From Apiospora phragmitis (Eukaryota > Ascomycota > Sordariomycetes > Amphisphaeriales > Apiosporaceae): 64,000 bases of DNA. A program made the translations under genes and the position numbers. The stretch lies in assembly GCA_038363925.1 (NCBI GenBank), contig JAQQWL010000002.1, positions 1,178,001 to 1,242,000 of the forward strand, in the 5' to 3' direction. This document shows positions 13,121 to 24,968 of this stretch, one piece after another (the stretch's first letter is position 1; each line of letters starts with the position of its first letter). The notes below the pieces were generated by a model. The model was not told where the DNA came from, did no database searches, and saw only the letters and a list, made by a program, of their open reading frames with translations.

Positions 13121-13352
13121 ATGGTCTGAACTGCGGTGGTCCGAACTGCGGTGGTCCGAACTGCGGTGGTCCGAACTGCGGTGGCCCCAACTGTGAGGGC
13201 CCGAACTGTGACGGGCAGAACTGTGACGGGCAGAACTGTGACGGGCAGAACTGTGACGGGCAGAACTGTTACGGGCAGAACTGTGACGAGCAGAACTGCC
13301 ATCAGAAGAGGTGCCATCAGAAGAGATGCCATCAGACGAACTGCCATCAGAC
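13121..13352 (+). repeat. 15-bp minisatellite, reads as Asn-Cys pentapeptide repeats
   Basis: About fifteen near-identical 15-bp units run head to tail (unit types TGGTCCGAACTGCGG, then GACGGGCAGAACTGT, then ATCAGAAG-type). One plus frame reads NCGGP, NCEGP, NCDGQ and NCHQ repeats. That frame has a stop shortly upstream (near 13102) and no ATG, so expression as a protein is unproven. The minus strand is also open through the array (TVLPV repeats), as any array with a unit divisible by three can be. Confidence 0.8.
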
Positions 13353-13394
13353 AGTTCGACGTCAGCCAGGCTGTACTCTCAGTCGAGATCAGCC

Positions 13395-13560
13395 ATGACC
13401 TTCGGAGAAGTATCAGAACACGGAGAGAATAAGTCCCAGAATACGGAGAGAAGTGTCAGAACACGGAGAGGATAAGTGCCAAAATAGGAACGGAGAGAAG
13501 TGTCAGAACACGGAAAGAAGTGTAAGAATACGGAGGAGGAATGTCAGAACACGGGGAGAA
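13395..13560 (+). repeat. Degenerate minisatellite around GTCAGAACACGGAGAG
   Basis: About eight imperfect units of 18-21 bp recur, built on the core AGAA(C/T)ACGGAGAG(A)A. Unit length is not constant, so it is unlikely to be coding. It begins about 40 bp after the 15-bp array. Confidence 0.7.
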
Positions 13561-13879
13561 CTGTGCAATGAGTTGGGAACACTCATGCCATGTCTTGTGT
13601 TTGGTCTGGAGAAGGGGATCAGATTTTGGAACGAGTGAAAATTTTCAACCAAGTTTGGTGTGCGAAAGGCATATACTGGGAAGGAGCGACATTTGAGCAA
13701 GCGGGTGTAAGTGCTGTCTTCACTGCTTTTCTGGAAGGAGCGAGTCGAAGGGGTCCACACTGGCAGTACAAGGGCAGTCTGCACCTTCCTTCTTTCCTCG
13801 GGTCAATTGACATACCTGATGAAGCCTATTTGGCTGATAAGGATTGCCATGGTGGTGTGAATGAGAATAGTTGGTTCAA

Positions 13880-14180
13880 TCCGAGAATCAGTTCCAGGAA
13901 GATGGTGATGTATTGACGAAATCCGAGAATGACGACATGAAGTTGGTGATATAAAAAATTGACGAGACCGAAGGTCAACGCCACGGAGATAGATGGTGAC
14001 ATGAAAACTTGACGAGGCCAAAGACCAACGCCGGAGAGGGTGATATGAAAATGATTGACTAGACCAAAGATTAACGCCGGGGAGGGTGAGGGTAAGAGGT
14101 TGACGAAATCCGAAAATGACGACAGAGAGTTGGGAAAAGTTGACGAGACCAAAGGTCAACGCCAGGAAGATGGTGGTGTG
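13880..14180 (+). repeat. Degenerate tandem repeat around GACGA(A/G)ACC(A/G)AAGGTCAACGCC
   Basis: Units of roughly 45-60 bp recur five or six times, each with TTGACGA followed by either GACCRAAGRYCAACGCC or AATCCGARAATGACGAC and then a GGTGATAT-like tail. Both strands have long open stretches here, but the repeats explain them. No protein family was recognised. Confidence 0.55.
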
Positions 14181-14987
14181 AGAAGAAGGCACCTCTGGGT
14201 CAATACACAAATAGTGCACCAGACTAAACATCTTACCCACCCTAGTACATAGTCGCCCTGCTGTAACATCGCTTATGTATGAACCCGAAGACTGTTTCAA
14301 GGGGTAGTACTGGCAAACTGAACATAAGAAGTTAGATATTCATTCGTCTAATAAGTTTTACGCACGATCGAAGATAACAAACAACATCATCAAATTTGTG
14401 TAGCAACTCCATCTCACATGACATCTGTCATCCGGTTCCCATATAATCGCACCGTCGATGAAACCAAGTGCCCGAACTAACCGCTAGAATCGAGGACAAG
14501 CATCTTGGGCGTGTGTGGTATGAATCCGATCCTGAGTCAACGAAAGCCTCACTCTCTGCTGTTTAACCGGAGCTCCTTCCGCCTCATCCATCTACAACGC
14601 ACACGGTGATGTTCGACAGCATCCCACCACATAATACTTGATCTTTCTGTCTTGGAGATCTCGTATAGAAGATTTTGTTTAGGCATCATGTTATTTCATT
14701 TCCCATTCTACTACTTCAAGTTGCACCAAGTCGTTGGTCTCGACATACGCCTATCCTTGTGACCGTCTTGATACGTTAGAAAGAATTCGCTGCTCCTGCT
14801 GCCTCTGCGCATTTCAGCAATCTGAGTAAGGAGGTATTGCAAGTTGCTATCAATTATTGGAACCTAGCTTCCACATCAGCAGCTGTTCCATCAAATCAAA
14901 CAGAAGAGTCCTTACCAATGCGATAGGTTGAGAGACGTCGCCGATACTCACAGACTTCTTCTATCGAGTGGGAGCCCGGAGACGAAG
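14181..14987. other. About 800 bp without an identifiable gene
   Basis: I see no coding frame. The last 60 bp (14930-14987) read in one frame as a basic-acidic peptide (WEPGDEDV), which could be the N-terminal part of the Cys/His protein downstream if a one-base frameshift or an extra intron is allowed. An AG at 14926 would serve as acceptor. Confidence 0.3.
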
Positions 14988-17140
14988 ATGTTTCTTCCTA
15001 GGCTCACTCTTCGCAGTCGATTTGACAAACTTCTCAACGGCCATGGGGATCGCCACGTACACAGAAGGAAGCGTTGCGCAAAGAAGAAATGTAAAGAGCG
15101 GTCCGAGTGGAGTTACGTGCGAGGCTCTTCAGCCAATCTGGATGTATCGCCCTTTTGCGCCTCGCATGCTTGCCAGTGGCGGGAGGCCACCGGCATTTCC
15201 TGCCGCCTTTCGAAGAAGAGTAGCAAACTATATTGCAAATCTCGTAAATACCTACTAATATCCCCTTGTCTTCAGTACGCGCACTAAAACCATAATAGAC
15301 CTCGCTTGCCAGGCTGCACCGTATGGAAGGCAGTGCTCTTTGGAACGAAGCAACCCACTGAACAGGGATGCTAAGTTTTGCGAACTTCGTGAGTATAACC
15401 CCGCTGCGCTCATTCACGTATCTTAGAAAACCAGAAGCTGAGAGCGATGCATAGATGCCTGTACTTGGGGTGGTTGCAACAATGAGACCTTGACCGCCCA
15501 GGGCCGGAAAGCCTTCATATACTGCAAGGACCACAACTGCCAGCAGGCCGACTGTGGCGAGGCCCGCGTCGGGGCCACGGGGGCCCGGCAGAGCGTGTTC
15601 TGCGCCGCGCATACCTGCAAAGACGACCTCTGCATGGCCAACGTGCACGGTGCGCCCGAGGTGGGCGACGCCAAGGGGCAGCACCAGTACTGCCCCGTCC
15701 ACCGTCCCTGCCGGAACGCCGACTGTGACAGCATGGTGCACCGGGTCAGCAACGCCGAGTACCGCAAGCACTGCAGCAACCACTACTGCGAGTTCGGCAG
15801 CAACTGCGACGAGCAGCGCGCCCCGGGGGTGAAGGTCTGCGGCACCCACCGCTGCCAGCGCAGCGGCTGCGCCAAGGGCATGCAGAACGCCGCCGGCCGC
15901 TACTGCGAGGACCACGAGTGCAAGGACGCGGCGGCGCCGTGCCTCGAGGCGAGGGTCGACCACAGCGAGTGGTGCGTCAGTCATATCTGTGCGGAATTCC
16001 GTGACAAATGCAAGAACCAGGGTGAGCCGAATAAGGATAATTTCTGTGCCGACCATGTACGATGTGAGATAAAAGGGTGCGACAACAAGATTCTTATTGA
16101 TAAGGGGATGCGACGCCAATTCTGCGAAGACCGTAAGTTCTCTGAATCTCTTCTCACGCTGCGTACTTTCTTGCTCAACCCTTCCCCCTTACTCGAATGG
16201 GATTGAAAAGGTCAACATATCGGTCTATCTGGAGTCTCAATCTGCCTACATTTTTTCATAGCAGGTTGGAAGTTCAGACATACAATACTAACTTGAATCA
16301 AACCTTCCAGACTTCTATGGGATCTGCGAGTTCATCGGATGCGACAAGCCGCGAGCCTGGAGCAACGGCCACAAGCACCACTGCCCTAAGCACGCCTGCC
16401 TCGCCCACCCGGACTGCGGGAGCGCCCGAACAGTCTCCTCGTCCTACTGCACGCGGCACAAGTGCAGCGAGCCCGACTGCGACACGATCCGGGCCCCGGC
16501 CTCGTCGCTCTCGCCGTCGTCGCTGAAGCAGCTCGCGGCGGCGAGCCTGGTCCCGGGCGCGGGCGGCCTCACGATCGCGGGGCTCAGCATGTACGACCCC
16601 TGGTGCGCGACGCACCGGTGCCGCGATAAGGGCTGCGCGGCCCAGGCCGTCGCCGCGGGCGGGCTCTGCGCCACCCACGTCTGCCGCGACCCGGAGTGCG
16701 GCGCCCGCGCCGAGCAGGACAACGGCTACTGCCACCAGCACTGCTGCCGCGAGCGCGGCTGCCTGCGCGCGCCCGTCGACGTGTACCACTTCTACTGCGA
16801 CGTGCACTACCACTCCGACGACGACTCAAGCGACGACAGCGACTCGGCTTGGTCGTATGCCAGCGGCGGAGTGGGTCCGAATATGAGCGGGCTACTGGCG
16901 GCGCCGGGGTGGTCTGGCCCGTTCGGGTTGGGAGGCGGCGGTGCTGGCCTACAGCCACCCAAGAGAAGAAAACGGCGGCCGCGGTCGAGGTCTGGATCGA
17001 GATCCAGGGCGACGACCCAGCAGCAAAAGAGCCGGAAGAGTCAGAAGAGTCAGAAGAGCCAGAAGAGCAAGAGCAAGAGCAAATCTCGCAACAGCAATGC
17101 TAATTGGAATGCGGTGTTGGGAGGAGGAGGGTCCTGGTAA
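14988..17140 (+). CDS. Cys/His-repeat protein with Ser/Arg/Lys-rich tail, four exons
   Basis: Four exons join in frame: 14988-15243, 15299-15388, 15455-16132 and 16311-17140 (617 codons plus stop). All three junctions recreate a C-x2-H-type unit: YCKSH, FCELH and FCEDH are each completed by splicing, which is strong support for the model. The protein is an array of about 15-20 short units of the form YCxxHxC followed by xxxxC, with conserved aromatic or Phe residues before the first Cys, so it probably binds many zinc ions. The last 120 residues are acidic, then glycine-rich, then a Lys/Arg/Ser tail (KSQKSQKSQKSK) like a nuclear or nucleic-acid-binding segment. No named family was recognised and the function is unknown. 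The first ATG is uncertain: the coding frame is open further upstream, and the peptide WEPGDEDV just before it lies in another frame. Confidence 0.75.
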
Positions 17141-17800
17141 TGATCATAAGGCTCTTTGTGCGAATTGATACTTACATGAGACCTAGAAATCTCCGAAGCA
17201 AGGTTAGGCAGCTTGGGGGAATGCCGATTTGTATCAGTGGTACTTTTGGCAATACTTGAATTCTAGACTTTCTTTGAGATATGTTTGTCATCTCTGATTC
17301 GCTCACCTCCCTAGGGGTATGTGACGTGTCCGCCACAGGTCCCCGTAGGCAGGGCAATTTCGTTGGTTTGTTCTTCCTAACAAGAGGGGATAGGCCTCCT
17401 TGCGCGCGCCCTCCGTTATTCTTCCATCTCGCCTTTCCGTCTCAGTTCCGAAAGCATACAAGAAAGATGAAACACGGTGGCAATAAGCGTATAATACGTC
17501 CATGTGGATACTCATTGATTCATTAATAACGTGCTTTGGATTATGAACAACGTGTGGAACGATTGCCGACGCTCTCCAACCAAAGGTGCTTTTGCGGTAA
17601 AACGGCCAAATGCAAATAGTAACAAACCATCCATCCTGCAACAGTTCCCAGGGCAGCCAATTGCTCTGGCCTCCAACTCAGCACACGCGGGCAGGAACTG
17701 AGCTGGAGTCAGCAATTCAGTCCCAACCTGTCAACAACATCACCTACGCCCTACAAAACCCTCCTCCTCAACCCCGCCTAGAACATCGGATCATGGACGT
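17141..17800. other. Intergenic, convergent 3' ends
   Basis: The region lies between two genes that converge (plus ending at 17140, minus ending at 17801). Only short random open frames are present. No RNA gene or repeat was seen. Confidence 0.5.
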
Positions 17801-18768
17801 TTACCAGACACCGGGGATAACGGCGTATTTTCCCTTGATCTTGTCCTCGCCGAACTTCTCAATGTACCACTTCTTGCCCGAGACGGCGCGCGGCAGCATG
17901 GCGAAGACCTCGTTGACGAGGAAGCAGCGAGCGGGCACGCAGCCGAACCCGGCCGCAACCCAGAAGCCGAGCCACTCGATCCACTCGGAGAAGTAGTGTG
18001 GGTAGAGCATGTACCGGAACAGGCCGTTATTGGGGACCGAGTAGTGCTTCTCGATGCTGCCGACGGGCCGCCCCTGCTCCCGGGCCAGGCGCTCCTGGCG
18101 CCGCTGCTCGGTGCGGCGGATCTCGCGCAGCTCCTCGTCGCAGAAGTAGTTCGAGGTCAGGCCGACGTAGAAGATGACGAGGCCGACGGCGAACTGCAGG
18201 ACCGAAGAGCCGCCCCCGCCGTTGCTAAATTGGGAGTACGAGTTCCACTCGGCCTCGGTCGTGGGGCCGTACGCGGCCAGCCAGCTGCCCAGGCAGGTCG
18301 CGTTGCAGAACTGGAAGACGAGCGCCATGGCCCAGACGACGGCGTGGATGGGCGACATGGACGGCTGTAGGATGGGGAACAGCACGGCGCGGTAGACGTA
18401 GTGCAGCACATAGAGGCCCGCGAGGGTCTTGTTCTGCCAGGGCAGGTCCTCGATGCCGTGCTGCGCGGGCAGCGTGTTCATGATGTAGAGCATAATTACG
18501 AACGCCGGAACCTCCATGGTCATCCAGGCGAGGCGGCCGGGGATGTTCAGCGGGCTCTTGACCGAGGTCTTGCCCATGCCGTACCACGAGACCAGCCATT
18601 GCATCGAGTAGGCCTTTTGTTTGGGTTTGTTTGTTAGCGATTTAGCAAGGTTAAGTGGATGTAGGTTTGGTAACTGCTACGGACCACAGGGAACCACTTC
18701 CAAATGCTTAGAATGAACTCATAGTTCTCGCGGCTCGCTGGGAGCCAGTTCTCGATAATCACCATCAT
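17801..18768 (-). CDS. Steroid 5-alpha-reductase (3-oxo-5-alpha-steroid 4-dehydrogenase)-like membrane protein
   Basis: Exon 1 (18685-18768) encodes 28 residues starting MMVIIENWLPASRE. Exon 2 (17801-18613) completes a protein of about 298 residues. The junction gives WFPV-AYSMQWLVSWYGMG, in frame, with branch-like GCTAAC in the intron; the donor GTCCGT is unusual. The C-terminal half matches the steroid dehydrogenase domain: several hydrophobic membrane segments, then RYMLYPHYFSEWIEW, the typical NADPH-site region of the family, close to the C-terminus. Such enzymes reduce a C=C bond in steroid, enoyl or polyprenol lipids in the ER membrane; the actual substrate cannot be read from sequence. 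Length is normal for fungal members and no break is seen. Confidence 0.8.
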
Positions 18769-20772
18769 TTTTGTACGGTATTGGCACAGATTAGAGAGAA
18801 AAGTGGTGTTCAAATGAGGCAGGAAGTATAGGGTCACATGAACTTTCACCAGTAGGAAATGAAAATTCTAGCTGGCCCCGCAGCCGCCCAGGGACTCTAA
18901 AAATTATGCGGGGTATGGTTTTACAGGCGGTGGCAAATCACCATTTCCAAGGAACAAAAGAACCACAAAACACTCTTGGTTCAGACAGTCGGATCAATTT
19001 AGTACAATGAAAGCAGTCAACTACACAGATAGCAAGAAACTAGGTAAGTCTGGCGGTCAATGACGTCCGCGATCTTATATATGGCACGGTGACTGTGACA
19101 TGCGGTTCGGGGCCGATGAAGAACGAGCAAACCATGACCCAGTGGTGGGGGAAAAATATATGTATGCAGGCCCAAGCTTGCCGACGCCGACGGCGGGAAC
19201 TAAGTTCTAATACGGTTGTGAATGGTTGAGATGAACATGAACGGAACATTTCGTTTCTGGGGTAGCTATGGATCTATCGTGTTCGCCATCACAAGGAACC
19301 AATCCTGAAACAAGGTAGGCTTCTGGGGCACTCTAAGAAGACCAATGGTGTGTGTATGCAAAACGACTCTTTCTGCCAATGGATTGACAGCTCCGTTGTG
19401 ACGCATGTAAGCTGCCATTCCAAGACACTTGATGGAGTCTAACGTCATGTCCGGAGGCAACCTTGACGCACAGAATCGTGGCTGAAGTGCACAAGCCACA
19501 GCAGAGGCAACTCCATGTACTCTCCTAGCCAGGGCCTCGTACCGGCCGAACCGTATGTCTGCATCTGCATCCTGCCAACTTGCTCTGTACATATGCTGCT
19601 GCCTAGTTTGTTGAAGGGTAAGCCATACGTGGTCAACCACGTACTATTAGCTCTGCGCCGGTTGTAAGAGAATCCTCAATGTTAGAAAACTCGCAGCACC
19701 GCTAACCATGCCCGGCCAGAACTTGCGGCTAGATAAGTAGCGAGTACACAGCAAAAAAACAAGAATTAATATTAGATATGAACATCATCTTGATATCATT
19801 GAAGCCGGACCAGGCAGCGCGGTGATGAACAGTGGTTAATGGAAATAGACCGCCATCAGAAACGATTCGTTGCTAGGTTCGCCCCGGATGCAGCTAGTAC
19901 CACGAGCACTGCCACACGTCGTACCTGGCGCTTGAAGGACTTAAGCAGGCGGGTGGGCCATCACAGCGCGTGCAGTACCTCCCAACCACTCAGTGCGGGA
20001 CCGACTGGGCTGGAGCTGCGAGCTTCAGCAGCACCTACATTACATGTAACTGACATGAGTAGGTTACTTACATACATATTAATTCTCTCGTGCATACCTT
20101 TCGGCGAATAAACCACCTTGACACCTCCCCTCTTCTACTGAATCTGACGGATCGCGAGACTCGCCCGGGTTCTTTACTCCGCAATAATTATACACATTCT
20201 TGACAAAGCTTGAGCTTCCGGCCTAGTTTAGGAGCCGATGACGCAAACTTGAACCCAAAGGAACGCACACCCCGCGGCGAATCAGCGTGCTGTACCAACC
20301 TACACACTCCTTCACTCACATGTCGCAGGGCTGACCGACCTTGGAAGCCTGAGAAGCCGCCCTCCTTCAGGCGACGTGGATTGCAAGAAGATTGACCATG
20401 TACATTGGGTTGTGAGAGGTCTAGAAACGAAGCTTATTCCACGTCTATTCGGCCGTGTTGTATCTTATCTTTTGATTCTAATTGAGGGCATCGTCAGTAG
20501 GGTTGCACAGATCTAGCAACATCCTACAGCCCGCCACCTCAACCGGGGCCTATCTCACTCCAGTCCTTCCCGGTGGTCCTAGTTCGCATTGCGCACACGA
20601 ATACGAGCAGCAAATAAGGGCAAACACACTTTTCCGCTGGAGCGCAACTGCATGCTATCAAGATCGCGCATTTGGCCTTACTGCAGTGATTGAACGCAGC
20701 CATTTGGGTTAGGTCCTGAGGTATTCGCTACTCTTCGAAACAACAAGCGCAGGTGGACTCTGAATCGCCATT
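18769..20772. other. Two-kilobase intergenic region, no gene supported
   Basis: It lies between divergent genes, so it should hold both promoters. Open frames at 19266-19640 (minus, 124 codons) and 19839-20111 (plus, 90 codons) have no recognisable motif. I found no tRNA, repeat or terminator that I can support. Confidence 0.4.
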
Positions 20773-23505
20773 ATGGTCACACGAAACGAAGTCCCAGGAG
20801 ATGCCCCGAACAACGACAAGCCCACTACTGCCTTCAATATGCAAGGAGTGAGGCAGGAGCTCTGGTCCGCGACCGAATCCGACACCGACGGAGAGAACAT
20901 CTGGGGCAACGCAAGACAACACCAAGACACGACTTCTGCTGGTGCCCAGTCGGCTCCTCGTACGGTCCCCGACTCTTTACGGCCTGGTCCCGCAACCCAG
21001 CATCCGTTCGTCCACGATGCCGGCAACCCATGGAACGAGGACGATCGACAAAGTAGTGGTCCATCGCAGGCCGGGTCAAAAGGCGAATTAGAACATGTAC
21101 CTACGGTCTTGCGTCCAGGCGGCCACCGCCAAGAGACAAATCCATTCAAGAGGAAACCTCTGTCTTCTACGAACACCGGTCAGAGCACGGCCAACTCGAC
21201 ACCCGCCAATGCGCCGCCCGTCCCTCCGACCGACGCCTTCTCACAGTTGCGACTCAACGAGTCCGAAAATAGCACAAATCCCTGGAAGCCATCCGCCGAA
21301 GAGCCTAAAACATCGCTTGCACCTCCTCCTGTCAACTCAATACCCGACCAAGACACCGGCAATAATGTATGGGGTTCTGGCGTCCCTTCAAGACAGCCCT
21401 CCGCGAGTCCCCGAGCGCACTCTCCGGCCATAGTGTCTTTACCGTCGGAAGGCGAGTCGTCTTCAGCTTGGGATGATGATATAGTCGCAAGACCTGCGCT
21501 TGGGTACATGCCGCATAAGTCGCCCGAAGAGCAGGAGTTTTCACAAGATGCCCATGCCTGGGACGACATTGCTCAGCTGGACAAGGGTAAGGCCCCCGCG
21601 GTCCATGCAGGACAAAAATGAACCAAGATCCGGCGACGATTGGAATTTAATAGATCATGACCCACAACCGGCAAACCTCTCTAGACAGAGTACTTGGGAG
21701 AACTTTGACGAACCAGAGCCAGAGAATAAAGAAGCAAAACCAGAAGTACAGGTACAGAAGCCACCAACACCTACAATTGATGCTGCTGAGGAACCTGCAC
21801 CCGCCTTGCCGCCACGCACCTCGCAGGATGTTCCACCCGCTCAACCTCCAAGGGCTCAGTCCCCCAGTGCAGCCAGCAAGAACGAAACATACCAGATCAA
21901 AAACATCAACTGGCATGATGTATCCGCGGCCCAAAACCCCAGGAAGTCCCCGATTCTCGTTCAGAACGCCAATGGCCCGTGTCCGTTGGTCGCTCTTGTG
22001 AACGCGCTGACCTTGACTACTCCGGCCGATTTGACTAACACCGTTCTGGTGGAGACACTAAGATCACGAGAGCAGATCAGCTTGAATCTTCTATTGGAGG
22101 CGGTCTTTGATGAACTGATGTCCCCCAGAAGGACTAACTCAGATGTCGCGCTGCCCGATGTGAGCGAGCTATATGCTTTTCTAAAAGGTTTACAAACGGG
22201 GATGAATGTCAATCCGCGATACATTCCTACCCCCGAGCTGATAACGGCTCACAAGCGGACGTCCCTTACCCATGTGCATCCGTCTGAACGGGGCGACCAC
22301 ATCCCAGGGACCTTCGAGGATACTCGCGATATGAAGCTGTACGCCACATTCTCTATCCCGCTTATACATGGCTGGCTTCCGCCAAAAGACGATCCCGTGT
22401 ATGATGCCTTTGATCGCCAGGCATCATCATATGACGATGTACAAAGCCTCCTATTCCGCGAAGAAGAACTCGAAGATAAACTTAGCGCGCCTACCAGCGC
22501 AGGCCTTACGGAACAAGAACAACATATGTACACGGATATCATGACCATCAAATCATTCTTGGCTACTTCGGCGACTCAACTTACTCCGTGGGGCTTGGAC
22601 GTGATAACAAAGTCAGTACGACCAGGTACATTTTCGATCCTGTTCCGCAACGATCATTTCTCTACGCTGTATAGACACCCGCAGACTTTACAGCTTCTGG
22701 TGCTTGTCACGGACGCAGGCTATCATTCGCACGACGAAGTAGTCTGGGAATCACTTGTTGATGTCAATGGCGAGCGGGCAGAGTTCTTTTCCGGGGACTT
22801 TCGGCTCGTGGGCGGTCCGCAGCACCAGCAGTCGCATCAGGAGTCGGCTGGGGCTTCGACCGGCAGTGGCCGAGGTCGCCGTAGTACGTCTGACGCGGAC
22901 AACGTGCCGGTATCTCCAACTCTTGAGCAAGAAGATCGGGATCTGGCATTAGCACTGCAACTACAAGAGGAGGAAGATGAAAGACATCGGAATGAGCAAG
23001 CAGCTCGGCAGCGCGAGAGACAGTTATCCGAGCAGTTTATTGAGCAGCAAGGTCGGGGCTCGACAGCTCGTCCAGGGCCCCGGGCAGAAGTGGGAACAGC
23101 GTGTCTTCCTCACGTGGCGGTTCTACGAGTCAACTCAACATTCCGGTCCGGGCGAGTAGTAACAGCCTCAACAGCCCAGCTCGGGGTGGCAGACCGGCGC
23201 AGCAGCAACAGGTCAGACCGCTTGTCCCACCGGCTAATAACCGAACTCATCGCCCTACCGATGGGGAGGACGATGACGCGCCGCCGAGCTACGAGCAAGC
23301 CTCCAAGGCTACCCCCTATGTTCCGCCGGCTGGCCACCCCAGTCACCCAGAGAGCAGTCCAGGCAGCTCCACAAGAGGACGTAGGGCCAATCTTGCAGGC
23401 CCGTCTAGAGTCAGCCTCGCCGGAAACAATGCGGGCCGGGCCAGACCGCCGCCAGTTGCTGCGCACAGCACTGATGATCGGCATAAGGACTGCACTGTCA
23501 TGTAA
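20773..23505 (+). CDS. MINDY-type deubiquitinase with C-terminal CaaX box (two frameshifts)
   Basis: MINDY (FAM63) enzymes are cysteine proteases that trim Lys48-linked ubiquitin chains. The catalytic domain begins near 21890 (KNINWHDV) and shows the oxyanion Gln and catalytic Cys in ILVQNANGPCPL (about 21955-21990) and the catalytic His in NDHFSTLYRHP (about 22649-22680). A ubiquitin-binding helix (DLALALQLQEEE, about 22940) follows. The N-terminal 270 residues are Pro/Ser-rich and disordered. The C-terminus is KDCTVM, a CaaX-type box suggesting prenylation and membrane attachment. The frame changes twice: near 21593-21613 one base too many (C5 run or A5 run), and near 23073-23082 one too few (GGGCCCC). 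Total length is still a multiple of three (about 910 residues). Most likely both are sequencing errors, otherwise the gene is dead. Confidence 0.85.
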
Positions 23506-24593
23506 AGACCAGTTGACACCGCGTCAGCTAAAATCTCGATATTTTTGGTTGCTTTTTCTGTATGGGAATTGGGTAATCGGTGCGCGTGACCTGGTATATG
23601 GGCGCCGGAGGAGGCTTGGGTTTAATGAGGCGGCGATGTGCGCATGATGACGACGACTATCACCGATGTTTAGAACGATCATCATCATGGCTACCGTGTG
23701 TTTGGTGGGCGGACACATACAGATCGCCCCCTTTTCATATCAGGGCCACCATAACGCTTCTCTCTTCTTCCATGGATTTTCAGCGTCTCGCGTGGAGTTT
23801 TGGCTGGTCATTTTCTCATCAAGGGAGAGGGAATTAAGAAAGGGAAAGGGACAGGGTACTTGGTATAACGAGGATGGGGTCTGTAGATGGATCGCATCGC
23901 GTATCTGAATATCTATAAGGGCATTATCATTATTCGCAGCAGCATCATTGGTGATAATAGAAACAATTTCGGATTGTGTGTTAATCAATGGTCGCGACAG
24001 GGTGCCGCGGAGGTTTCACAGTATGAATTCTCGTGCGTGGTGTAATTATGGTGAGCCTGTGTGGCAGAAGATGTGTCAGCACAGTCATGCCTACCAATTA
24101 AGGGGTATTCACAAGATGATAGAGCCCGAGATACGCTGCAAACATAGCTCACTGAAATACATACTTATCATGCTCTGTTTACTACTACTGGTTGGGCATC
24201 ACGGAGTTATCGCCACGACTTCGATGTGGACTTCCTCGTCCGTTCAAGGAATTGTCTGCAAGCAGGAGGACGTTGAGCTCCCTGATTCGATCTCAATAAA
24301 CATCCCCATCTGTGGCTTCATTCTTCGAAGCACTCCTACTGCAGCTGATTGAATCTTGTATAATTGCTCGAAATTCCTGATCCAAGACACCCAATCAATT
24401 GGGCATCCCTAGCAACCGTCGTGAGTAACGCTGCCCCATTCCAACGGAATATTATTTTTTAGAGAAAACAAAACTGGGTATAAGGACCAGAGGAGACCAT
24501 GTCGGTCATCTGAATTATTACTGAAGATCTCTCCCCAACGGAAAAACTACCCCCGTCATAATCAGAGAAGCGTTCATCACAGAAGCCCCTACA
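23506..24593. other. Intergenic, no gene supported
   Basis: It holds the 3' end of the deubiquitinase gene and the promoter of the secreted protein downstream. A plus open frame of 134 codons (23948-24352) with one hydrophobic stretch has no motif and overlaps nothing else. A TATA-like TATAAGG at 24479 lies about 115 bp before the next start codon. Confidence 0.4.
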
Positions 24594-24968
24594 ATGCAGT
24601 TCTCCTTCCTCTCCTTCGCACTCGTGGCCCAACTGAGCCTGTAAGTTACCCGCGCCCCGCCCCTCCGAATCTGATGGAACTACATATAGTTGTGGCTGTC
24701 CTCCCTGTGTGCCGTGGTAAACTTGCTGACTCTCCCCATCCACACACCCAGTGCGCTCGCCAACCCCGTCATCACCCCCGCCGCGTCGCTCAAGAACCGG
24801 CAGTCCCTCGAGGATCGCGACATCATCGGGATGGGCCCGCGCGACCAGTACGACCAGTCGTCGCTGCCCGGCTACTGCACCAGCAACTTGCTGTGCTACC
24901 ACGGGTGCTTCCAGATGATCGTGCCCAGTGGGAAGTGTCTGGGGTGCCCCGGCTGCGATCCCCTTTAG
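24594..24968 (+). CDS. Small secreted cysteine-rich protein (87 residues), effector-like
   Basis: Two exons (24594-24640 and 24752-24968) join within a Leu codon to give 87 residues. The intron (24641-24751) begins GTAAGT and ends CACCCAG. Residues 1-20 form a clear signal peptide (MQFSFLSFALVAQLSLALAN). A short propeptide-like stretch with a basic pair-like KNR follows, then a compact C-terminal domain with six Cys spaced C-x5-C-x3-C-x9-C-x2-C-x2-C. The small size, secretion signal and dense cysteines are typical of fungal effectors or secreted defence peptides, but no named family was recognised. The gene is intact and GC-rich, unlike the RIP islands. Confidence 0.75.

Noticed and set aside
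13003..13347. Minus-strand open frame with TVLPV repeats
   Set aside because: Explained by the 15-bp minisatellite, whose unit is a multiple of three and keeps several frames open.
15034..16119. Long minus-strand open frame (361 codons) opposite the Cys/His-repeat gene
   Set aside because: It is the antisense of a spliced gene whose exon joins recreate the repeat unit; its composition is Val/Ala-rich and motif-free, as expected for the complement of GC-rich codons.
19266..19640. Minus-strand open frame of 124 codons
   Set aside because: No motif, no signal peptide, no neighbour support; length is within chance for this base composition.
23948..24352. Plus-strand open frame of 134 codons with one hydrophobic stretch
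   Set aside because: No family resemblance and no support for a promoter or splice structure; kept only as a note in the intergenic entry.
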